This document shows positions 28,601 to 37,600 of a stretch of 64,000 bases of DNA, piece by piece (within the stretch, counting starts at the first letter, position 1; the number at the start of each line of letters is the position of its first letter). The notes beneath the pieces were generated by a model, which made no database searches, was not told the origin of the DNA, and worked only from the letters and a program-made list of their open reading frames with translations. This DNA is from Legionella cincinnatiensis (lineage in GTDB: Bacteria > Pseudomonadota > Gammaproteobacteria > Legionellales > Legionellaceae). Position numbers and translations under genes: made by a program. Where the stretch lies: contig NZ_UGNX01000001.1 of assembly GCF_900452415.1 (NCBI RefSeq), forward strand, positions 434,001 to 498,000. Direction: 5' to 3'.

Positions 28601-29667
28601 CTATGAAAATATTAGATCGGTACATCGCGAAAACAGTTCTTGGATCTATTGGCTTAGTTACTTTAATGCTCATCGGTCTCCAAATGTTCATTTTATTTGT
28701 TGATCAAATAAGTGATTTGGGGCGAGCTGATTATGGGATTGTCCAAGCTACTCTTTTTGTAATGTTGCAAATGCCTTATCAAGTTTATTTATTTTTTCCA
28801 ATGGCAAGCCTTCTTGGTACTTTAATTGGTTTAGGGATCTTAGCGAATCATAGTGAATTAGTCATCATGCGTGCTTCAGGTATGTCCATAGGTCAGATTA
28901 CTTGGGCAGTATTAAAGGCATCTGTATTGCTTATTGTATTTGTTACTGTTTTAGGTGAGACCTTAGTTCCGTACTTCTCTCATTATGCAAATGATTATAA
29001 AACAGCTGCGATTAGTGGTGGTCAAACTTTGCGGACCTCAAAAGGGTTTTGGCTGCGTTATAACAATGATTTTATTTCTGTGGGAATAGTGCTTTCCAAT
29101 AATGTACTGAATAACATTTATCAATTTCGCTTTGATAACCAGCATCATTTAAAAATGTCGCGTTTTATTCGCGAGGTGCGACATACTCCAACCGGATGGA
29201 TAGCGTATGATGTACAACAAACAGAGTTTAATGGGGAGCAAACGAAAGCACAGACTTTTGCTTCATTTCCTTGGGATGTATCGGTAAAACCTAAAATTCT
29301 GACCATTAGTAGTATCGACCCTGACGAAATGAACTTACGTGAATTGAATCGATACATAAGAGAACAAAAGCTCAATCATCAAAATGTACATAATTATCAG
29401 TTTGCCTTTTTACAACGACTTATTCAACCATTTACAACTATGGTTATGATGATTCTTTCCATTCCATTTATTTTTGGGCCTTTACGCTCAACTACTATGG
29501 GGTCGAAATTATTGGTTGGTGCTGCAGTAGGGTTTAGTTTTCATATTTTAAATCGCTTTTTTGGGCCGCTCAGTACAGTATTTCAATTACCACCGGAATT
29601 ATCGGCATTAGGACCCACTGTTATTTTTGCATTATTGGGCCTTTATCTCATGAGAAGAGTAAGGTAG
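28597..29667 (+). CDS. lptG: LPS export ABC transporter permease LptG
   Basis: A 356-residue partner of LptF with the same six-helix plus jellyroll layout. The N-terminal ILDRYIAKTV and the P-x-Q-x-x-L-F-P motif in the second helix match LptG. Start ATG at 28597, in the ATGA overlap with lptF, or six bases later; both are plausible. It ends a two-gene operon that converges on the SidE cluster. Confidence 0.93.
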   Translation: MTMKILDRYIAKTVLGSIGLVTLMLIGLQMFILFVDQISDLGRADYGIVQATLFVMLQMPYQVYLFFPMASLLGTLIGLGILANHSELVIMRASGMSIGQITWAVLKASVLLIVFVTVLGETLVPYFSHYANDYKTAAISGGQTLRTSKGFWLRYNNDFISVGIVLSNNVLNNIYQFRFDNQHHLKMSRFIREVRHTPTGWIAYDVQQTEFNGEQTKAQTFASFPWDVSVKPKILTISSIDPDEMNLRELNRYIREQKLNHQNVHNYQFAFLQRLIQPFTTMVMMILSIPFIFGPLRSTTMGSKLLVGAAVGFSFHILNRFFGPLSTVFQLPPELSALGPTVIFALLGLYLMRRVR

Positions 29668-29839
29668 CAGTAATTAAGTAAGCGTCTCTCTATATTCTTC
29701 TGCTTTTTTGAAACTTGAATTCTCGAAAACCACTTTTTGAGAAAAATAAATCAACAAGTGGATTTCTCATTTGCTTTAGAGATGTGTGTATGACTGCCTT
29801 CGCAGAGCATGACGTCTTTCGAATGTTAAAATAGCGTCA

Positions 29840-29859
29840 CCTTCCGCAAAAGCGGAAGG
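29840..29859. terminator. Perfect GC hairpin between lptG and the SidE cluster
   Basis: CCTTCCGC (29840-29847), AAAA loop, GCGGAAGG (29852-29859): an eight-base perfect stem between two convergent genes, 62 bases beyond the SidE paralogue stop. It could act on both strands but has no strong T-run. Confidence 0.45.
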
Positions 29860-29921
29860 CCTAGGTGCAGCCATTCAGTAAATGGCCCCATTAAGTGAGC
29901 CAAGAGTTTGCCGAAAACAAA

Positions 29922-32900
29922 TTAAAGATTGGGAACATTTTGTTGTGGTCTTTCATTAAATTGGGTCAGTTCATCCGGTTGTATGGATGCCTTACTGAGT
30001 TCAACTAAAACAATATCAATTAATTTTGCACGTTCTTCTATTTCAGTGACAAACGTTGTACTATGACTTAGACTCTTTAAGAGTGCATGGAGTTTTACAG
30101 CACCTTCCGTAGAGATGCCAATTGCTTCTTCTAATTCATCAGCACTTCTTGTGGCTAAGATATTAATAAGTTCTTGTATGTCATACTTATCATTATTCAA
30201 ATCCTCCTTAAACTTATCTAATAATTCTCCTTTCTTAGTCAGGGTAGGCCGTTCATCTGTGGTTAGTCCAACAAGATCAGTAAGTCCTTGCAGTATCCAA
30301 CGATTTTCGGTGAGTTCTTTGGTTTTTGTTTTTCTTGATTGTGCCAAATTATTCTGATGGACTTCACATAATTCACGCAGCTGTATTATTAAGGCCTCAC
30401 TCTTGAATTGCAATTGCACCATTGCAGGATAAGCTTTTTGTTTCTCCACAAAAAACTCATTTAATTTCACGATCTCTGCTTTGTGTTTTTTCGCGGTATC
30501 CGAATCATCTAATGTTTTTGCGAGCTTATAGAGAAGCTGTAAATTGTGTTGGGCCTCTTTTGTCTGCGTGTCAAACGTTTTTACTTCCAATTGGTTGAGG
30601 GAGACTCTTATATTGCTTATCAATGCCTTAGTTAAGAATTGATTTATTCTTTGTAATCGGTCCTTTAATGCATCAACATCGGACAGTTCAAGCGGGTCTT
30701 TCGATGCCCCATGTTTTCTTGTTTTTTCTTGACGCAATTGTTCCACTTCAGTCATTCGCTCATTAAAACCAGAGATCATTTCTTTTACCGAAGTAAGATT
30801 CTTAGGTTTTTTTTCTTCAAGGCTGTTAATCTCTTCTGCTACTTCACCTACATAGGCATCATATAATTTGTTATGAATGGTTCGTAGTTGGTCTTCTAAT
30901 TTTTCGACCTCAGTAAAATCAATTTTTCCAGCTTCAGTATGCATCTGAGCTCTTTTATGACGCAGCACTTTTACTTCTTCTTGTAGGCTATTAAAATAAA
31001 ATAGTTCCTTCTTAATGCGAGTCACATTATCGAGTTTGGCGGCGTCTAGAGCGGCAATTCGTTGCTCCATGCTCGATATACGCGTTTCGTAATGTACCTT
31101 TGCTCGTTCACTATTAGTGATCATGGGAGTAATAAGCGTACGTTGTAAAGGCTCCAAATTTTCGATCACTTCTTGCTTCGTTTGTTGGATTTTCTCCCTT
31201 AAGTTTTTAGTTATTGATGGTATATCACGCATGTTCTTCTCTGAGGGAATGCTTTCGAGTGTTTTTAAAGCCTCAGCGACTTGTTGTTTTTCCAGCGCCT
31301 CTTGGCAGTTCATTAATGGGGAAAGTTGGCGTTGAAGCGCTATTTTCTTTTCAATAAGAGGTCTTAGATGATCTATTTCCATTTTCGCTGCTTTTGCTGC
31401 ATCTGATTTAAAGTCAGACCATTCTTTATCGGAGGGAAAATTTGTTAACGCACGTTGCAGCATTTCCATATTATTTAATCTAAGAGCATTATGGCATTCC
31501 CGTAATTTAGGAATCACTTTTTCATTAAAGAATATTTTTCGTTCCAGTGATATTTTTTGATCGTCTTTTCCTGAAAAATAGTGAAGAATTCTATCTAAAA
31601 ACCCACCTCTAATGGGTAATTTAGATTGAAATACCATTTTAAGCTGTAACGAAAGTATTTTTTCCTCTAAGTCTACAGGAACTTCTGTTTCTACTGCGTT
31701 TATTGCTTCCATCATTTTCGCGTGTTGCATTTTAAAAATAGGTGCGGCAGCAAAGCCAATTTCATGACTCGGTACAAAATCAGGATTTTTTACTGCAACA
31801 AAACTGACAATATATCTCTCTGTTCCGGTAGCGGTTTTACCATCAAAAGTTACTTTAGTCGGAACTAGGGCCACATTCTCAGGTAAATCAAAAAGCTCAT
31901 CTCTCGAATCAGATTTATGAGTTCCAAGCTGTTTTGCTGAAAGTAACTTATCTGGATCGCTGATTTCAAAGAGTGTATTTGAATCAAAGATTGGTTCTGA
32001 ATCTTTGGTTTTGCAAGCAATTTTATGGAAGTCATCTAACTTGATTTGCGTAAAAGCATGGCTAGAAAGAGCTGTAAAGAGATAGTTTTCGTTATTTGCA
32101 ATTATGCTATTGGCTTGCTGAATCAGCTTATGTTGAAACTCTTCGGGAATATTTAACCCGCGAAATAGTATTTGCGGTGAAGGCTCCTGATTCTTTGTAT
32201 CTACTAATGCTTTATTGGTTAATGGAATTAGTAATGAAGCAATCAACACTTCTTTAAAGGTTGAGTTTTCATCTTTATTTTGGGCAATTGTATTGACCCG
32301 GGTGGAGTACCAGTCATTATTTTGCATGAGATTAACTAAATCATGCTTGATCTGATTTTTATCTCGGCTGTTCTTTTTTCTAATGATTTTTTCCCAGGTA
32401 TCACCAAGTTTTTTTGCTGGTTCATTGAGATCAGTTGGATGAAATTCAGTATCTTTTTCATGTTGCATTAGCTGATCGATGTTATTGATATCAGTATCAT
32501 TTAACAAGGAGCCTACAATACTCATATCGCATTTGGTCAATAATTCACGAAAAAATGATTCTGCGAGGTATTGGCCATTTAAAAGAACATGATCATCTTG
32601 AATTGCATCAGGATTAGCCATGATTTGTTGGATAATACGTGCAGCAGCGATTTCGTCTCTATTGGATAGTCTATTTACTCTCTCTGGATCAGACTGTAAG
32701 GAGTCTTTAATGACACCCATGACTACTTTGGAGCGGGCATGTTGGATGGCGTCTAAGCAAGATTTAGGGTTCTGTTCACAGGTTTTTGCAAAATCGGTTG
32801 GGAATATATAAGGAGATGGTTCTAAATAGGTTTTGCAACCCGGGAAAGATTTCTGTATTTCAGGAATGGCATAATATTCCTTGATAGTTACGAACCGTTC

Positions 32901-34406
32901 ATTTTCTTTCAGCTGATAATTAGAATCTACACGTTGGATGTTATTAGAATTTGGAACTTGGCTTTCTTTTATAACGTATTTGTCACCACTATAGGGATTT
33001 TCATACGGTCCTCCTCTACTGGGATCTTCTTTTGCTTCGGGATTAAATTGAGGGACAACTGCTCCGGTGGCCAAGAAAAATTCTCGATGTGTTTTAAGAA
33101 CGACTTCCGCTCCTCGCGAACCTACAGAATTTTTAAGCGTATAATAGGCACGTTCCACTACTACTTCTTGAGGTGCTTTGACTCTCATTAAATCAACCAT
33201 GTGTCCTTGATGAATTAAGACATGTGCTGGAGTACCATCCCAATTATGGGGCTTGTCGCGAATAATCGCGGCATAGTGATCTACCTCCTTTTGATCTTTA
33301 AAGATTTTACCGATAAGCTTTTTCTCTTCAACGCATTTTCTAAATGCTTGTTCACTTTTCTGATGATATTCCTCATAGAAATTTCTCTTATACTTAGGAT
33401 CATATCCTGAGCGTTCATCATCTCTTCCTACCACAAAGAAGGCTTGGGCGATGAGAATTTTTTTGAGTTCTTCTGGAGTGACATCGGCTAAAGTTTGACC
33501 ATTTTTTGCCGCCCCTAGTTTTTCGCCTCTGAATTTTGCTTTACGTGCTTCTTCGACCATTACTTCAGCACAAGCCATGGTGCGTACCGTATGTGCAAGG
33601 CCGTGAGTTCCTCGATCCCGCCCCTCATTTGGCTTGATTCGGCCCCCGTTGGGATTTTGGGGATCTACTAATGGACCAGGATAATCGTGCCTTAAATATT
33701 CTTTATGGACATAATCTACAATACTGCGAACATCATCATCATTTTCTAATAAATCACTGACTAAAGTAGACTCAGAAACTACTGATGGTACAGAAGATTG
33801 TATGGAAGTTTCTTTAAGAGTAGTTGTTTTTCTGGTTGTTGCTTGTCTTAAAGCAGTGGCATTGCTTTGTCCCTGACCTGCGGGAAATTCATTGGCAACA
33901 GCTCGTAACCAACCAGTAATTTCACCATAGCCATTCCCAGCGAGTTCATTTTGCATTTCCTGAGTGATGGTTTGGCCTAGATTTTCTAGAGTAGGAGGGG
34001 TATTACCTGTTAATGCCGTATGTGCTCTTACTCCTGCAGAGGCAATCCAATAACCGCATAAGCCCATGTTTAGCCCCGTACCATTGGGAATCACAGAAAG
34101 TGTAGCGTCTTGAGGAAGTTTTTTGGCCAGAATGTTTTTATACCCTTTTCCTGAAGCGTCGCCCAGTGGATCAAACAGATAGTATTGATTGTCTTGGCCT
34201 TTAATTAACATGATCCAATGGCCGGATTCTTGGGTTGGGCTGACAGCAGTTAATATAGGCATAAAACCTTGTTGATCCAATACATCTATTCGGATGTCAG
34301 GATTTCCATTGTAAATAATACCACTGGTAATATTTCGTCCCATGCGTTCAAAAATGGCACGCATACCATCTTGAGTTAATTCTACCCCTTTTACATATTC
34401 AGGCAT
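29922..34406 (-). CDS. sidE: SidE-family effector, paralogue 1, degenerate mART
   Basis: A 1494-residue Dot/Icm effector homologue. Domains in order are a DUB (about 1-190; catalytic His63, Asp79, Cys117), a PDE (about 220-600; His268, His272, Glu331, His402), a mART (about 605-900) and a long coiled-coil C-terminus. SidE proteins use mART plus NAD to make ADP-ribosyl ubiquitin and PDE to attach phosphoribosyl ubiquitin to host serines. Here the NAD-binding Arg749 remains, but the ExE pair (SdeA E860/E862) reads R835-D-E837, and the loop with NASxxT is shortened. DUB and PDE look intact. The linker module occurs once. A PmrA-like promoter lies upstream, and GAGGA precedes the ATG. Confidence 0.9.
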   Translation of the reverse strand: MPEYVKGVELTQDGMRAIFERMGRNITSGIIYNGNPDIRIDVLDQQGFMPILTAVSPTQESGHWIMLIKGQDNQYYLFDPLGDASGKGYKNILAKKLPQDATLSVIPNGTGLNMGLCGYWIASAGVRAHTALTGNTPPTLENLGQTITQEMQNELAGNGYGEITGWLRAVANEFPAGQGQSNATALRQATTRKTTTLKETSIQSSVPSVVSESTLVSDLLENDDDVRSIVDYVHKEYLRHDYPGPLVDPQNPNGGRIKPNEGRDRGTHGLAHTVRTMACAEVMVEEARKAKFRGEKLGAAKNGQTLADVTPEELKKILIAQAFFVVGRDDERSGYDPKYKRNFYEEYHQKSEQAFRKCVEEKKLIGKIFKDQKEVDHYAAIIRDKPHNWDGTPAHVLIHQGHMVDLMRVKAPQEVVVERAYYTLKNSVGSRGAEVVLKTHREFFLATGAVVPQFNPEAKEDPSRGGPYENPYSGDKYVIKESQVPNSNNIQRVDSNYQLKENERFVTIKEYYAIPEIQKSFPGCKTYLEPSPYIFPTDFAKTCEQNPKSCLDAIQHARSKVVMGVIKDSLQSDPERVNRLSNRDEIAAARIIQQIMANPDAIQDDHVLLNGQYLAESFFRELLTKCDMSIVGSLLNDTDINNIDQLMQHEKDTEFHPTDLNEPAKKLGDTWEKIIRKKNSRDKNQIKHDLVNLMQNNDWYSTRVNTIAQNKDENSTFKEVLIASLLIPLTNKALVDTKNQEPSPQILFRGLNIPEEFQHKLIQQANSIIANNENYLFTALSSHAFTQIKLDDFHKIACKTKDSEPIFDSNTLFEISDPDKLLSAKQLGTHKSDSRDELFDLPENVALVPTKVTFDGKTATGTERYIVSFVAVKNPDFVPSHEIGFAAAPIFKMQHAKMMEAINAVETEVPVDLEEKILSLQLKMVFQSKLPIRGGFLDRILHYFSGKDDQKISLERKIFFNEKVIPKLRECHNALRLNNMEMLQRALTNFPSDKEWSDFKSDAAKAAKMEIDHLRPLIEKKIALQRQLSPLMNCQEALEKQQVAEALKTLESIPSEKNMRDIPSITKNLREKIQQTKQEVIENLEPLQRTLITPMITNSERAKVHYETRISSMEQRIAALDAAKLDNVTRIKKELFYFNSLQEEVKVLRHKRAQMHTEAGKIDFTEVEKLEDQLRTIHNKLYDAYVGEVAEEINSLEEKKPKNLTSVKEMISGFNERMTEVEQLRQEKTRKHGASKDPLELSDVDALKDRLQRINQFLTKALISNIRVSLNQLEVKTFDTQTKEAQHNLQLLYKLAKTLDDSDTAKKHKAEIVKLNEFFVEKQKAYPAMVQLQFKSEALIIQLRELCEVHQNNLAQSRKTKTKELTENRWILQGLTDLVGLTTDERPTLTKKGELLDKFKEDLNNDKYDIQELINILATRSADELEEAIGISTEGAVKLHALLKSLSHSTTFVTEIEERAKLIDIVLVELSKASIQPDELTQFNERPQQNVPNL

Positions 34407-34508
34407 TTAGATTTTCCTCAAAAAATATTTGTATCGTCAATTGAAACCTTCTAGCTATCCCTGTTCCTCAAAGAATCGCTCATTAACCAATCCACAGTGA
34501 CTCTTTTT

Positions 34509-34542
34509 ATTATAAACCTAATATTATTAAGCTAATGTTAAA
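34509..34542 (-). promoter_or_regulatory. PmrA-like box and -10 upstream of SidE paralogue 1
   Basis: On the minus strand, TTTAACATT (34542-34534), two bases, CTTAATAAT (34531-34523), then eight bases and TATAAT (34514-34509). This matches the known PmrA pattern of two TTAA-containing half-sites 11 bases apart ahead of a -10. The start codon is about 95 bases downstream of the predicted start of transcription. Confidence 0.6.
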
Positions 34543-34593
34543 TTAATTAAAAAGTACTATAGTTGGCTTGTTTAAAAACAACCCTCTTCACGA

Positions 34594-34620
34594 GTGCTCT
34601 GTGGATTGCTCACAAAGCAC
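34594..34620 (-). terminator. Hairpin after SidE paralogue 2
   Basis: GTGCTCTGTG (34594-34603) and CACAAAGCAC (34611-34620) form a ten-base stem with one wobble, 24 bases past the stop codon. On the minus strand a T-run follows some 12 bases later. It separates the paralogue 2 message from the paralogue 1 promoter. Confidence 0.45.
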
Positions 34621-34644
34621 CCTAAAACAGCCTTGCGCAAGGAG

Positions 34645-37600
34645 TTATAGAATTAAATAGTCAAAATCCATAGAGGGGTCGTCGGGTATTTCTTGATTCG
34701 CTGGAGTAGGTTCAAGTTGCATGGACGTCTTATTGAGCTCAACTAAAACAGTGTCGATTAATTGTGCGTGTTCTTTAATTTTAGCGACAAATGTTGTATT
34801 GCGGTTTAGGTGCTTTAAAAGTTCTTGAAGTTTCCCAGCCCCTTCCGTAGAGATGCCAACCGCTTCTTCTAATTCATCAATACTTTTCTTGGCTAATTGA
34901 TTGATCAATTCCTTTATATCATACTTATCATTATTTAAGTCTTTCTTAAATCGATCTAATTTTTTTCCTTTCTTAGCTAGAGTTATCCGTTCATCTGTGG
35001 TTAGCCTCATGAAGTCAGTAAATCCTTGCAGCATCCAACGATTTTTAGAGAGTTCTTCAGTTCTTTGTCTTAATTTTGCCTGGTGAATTTCACATAATTC
35101 ACGCAGTTGTATCATTAAGGCCTCACTCTTGAATTGCAATTGCACCATCGCAGGGTATGCTTTTTGTTTTTCCCTAAAAAATTCATTTAATTTCACGATA
35201 TCCGCTTTTTGTTTTTGCGCGGTATCCGAATCATCTAATGTTTTTGCGAGATTAGCGAGGATCTGTAAATTTTGCTGAGCTTCCTTTTCTTGCTCGTCAA
35301 ACGTTATTATCTCCATTTGGTTGAGGGAAACTTTAATAGTACTTATTAATATTTTAATTAAGTATTGATTTACCTGTTGCAATCGACCATTTAATCCATC
35401 GATATCTGAGCAATTAAGAGGATCTGTGAATGTTTCGTGTTTTTTTATCTTTTCTTGATGTAAGTGTTCCACTTCAACGAGTTGTTCATTAAATTTTGAG
35501 ATAGTTCTTTTCACAGCAGCCAGATTTTTAGGTTTTTCTTGTTCAAGTAGGGCAATCTCTTTTGTTACTTGCACTACATAGGCATCATATAATTTGTCAT
35601 AAGAGGTGCGTAGTTGTTTTTCTACTTTTTCGACATCAGCAAAATCAACTATTTCGGCTGCGGAGTGGAGTAAGGCTTTTTCATGACGCAGCAATGCTAC
35701 TTCTTCTTGTAGGGTGTTAAAATAAGACATTTCTTTCTTAATGCTAGCTAAGTCAGATAGTTTCACCATATCTCGATCTGCAATTTTCTTAGTTATGCTG
35801 AATGTAAGTGCTTCATAACGTTTTCGCACTTGCTCAGCATGAGTGAGTGGGGGAGTGATGACAGCATCTTGGAGCGGCTCCAAGTTTTCAGTCACCTCTT
35901 GTTTGATACGTTGAATCTGCTCTTTTATATTGCTGCTTATCAATGGCATATTGTTCATGTCATTCTCTGAGGGAATACTTTCAAGTGCTTTTAAAGCCTC
36001 AGTGATTTGTTGTTTTTCCAGCGCCTCTTGGCATTTCATTAACGATGAAAGTTGGTGTTGAAGCACTATTTTCTTTTCAATAAGAGGTCTTAGGTTATCC
36101 ATTTCCATTTTCGCTGCTTTTGCTGTATCCGATTTAAAGTTAGACCATGCTTTATCGGAGGGAAAATTTGCTAACGCATGTTGCATCATTTCCATATTAT
36201 TTAATCGAAGCGCAATATGACATTGTTGTAATGCAGGAACCACTTTTTTATTCAGAAAATTTCTTCGTTCCAATGATATTTTTTGATCGTCTTTTCCTGA
36301 AAAATAGTGAAGAATTCTATCTAAAAATCCACTTCTAATGGGTGAACGAGATTGCTCTACCATTTTAAGCCGTAGTGATTTTAGTGTTTCATTTAAGTTT
36401 CCTTGGGCTTCGGTGTTTACATCATCTATTACTTTCGCTGTTTTCGTGCTTTGTATTTTTAGAAAAGGAACAAGAGCAAAGCTGCTCTTATGTCGTGGAG
36501 AAAAATCGGGGCTTTGTACCGCGACACAGGTGAAAATATGGCGATCATTTCCGGTAGTAGTTTGACCATCAAGAGTGAGTTTGATTGGAATTAAGGCTAT
36601 ATCTTCAGGTAAATATATGGAATATTCACTTTCAGATCCCTCTACGTGAGTTCCTACTTGTTTAGGTTGCAGCAATCCATCGGGATCAAGCAGTTCAAAG
36701 ATGGTGTTTGAATCAAACATATCTCTAGGAACTGCAATATTTGTGGATGTGCTTGCATTTGTTCGGGCTGAGATATGGCTGTAATCATTTAACTTAATAT
36801 GTTTAAAGGTTTCTGCAGAAGGATCGGTAAAGAGATGTTCCGTAGTATTAGCCATGATCTTATGAGTTTGATGGATTAATTTATTTTTAAACTCTTCTGA
36901 CAGATTTAATCCACGAAACAGTGTTTGTGGTGGTGGAGACATATTTGTATCCACCAATGATTTTCTCGTTAGTGGAGTCATTAACGCAGTGATCAGCACC
37001 TCTTTGAATGTTGATCCTTTGTCTCTGTTTTGGGCAATTGCATTAACACGGCTGTAGTACCAAGCATCATTTTGCATTAAAAAAACCAAATCAGTTTCGA
37101 TCTGGAGTACTCCTCCACCTTGTCTGATTGTATTTTCCCACGTTTCTCCAAGTTTTTTTGCAGGTTCGTTAGGATCGGTTGGATGAAATTCAGTATCTTT
37201 CTCATGGTTCATTAACTGATCGATATTTTTTATATCGGTGCTATTTAATAGTGAACCTACAATGGCCATATCGCATTTGGCTAATAAATCACGGAAAAAT
37301 TGTTCTTCGAGTCGTTGACCATTTAAAAGAACGTGATCATTATAAATCACCTCAGGATTAGCCAGGATTTGTTGGATAATACGTGTTGCTGCAATTTCAT
37401 CAACATTGGCGTTTCTTCTTGCCGCTTTACTAAATTGAAGCGCTCCCTTTATAGGTGAAATTTTCGATTGATGATTAGCTGTTTGTAATTGTCCTAAACA
37501 AAAATCAACATCATTTTCACATTGTGCTCTTTCATCGGAATTTGTATGTTGCAAGTACGCATATTCACTAAGTTCTGGCAGCCCTCTTTGAAGTTTCTTA

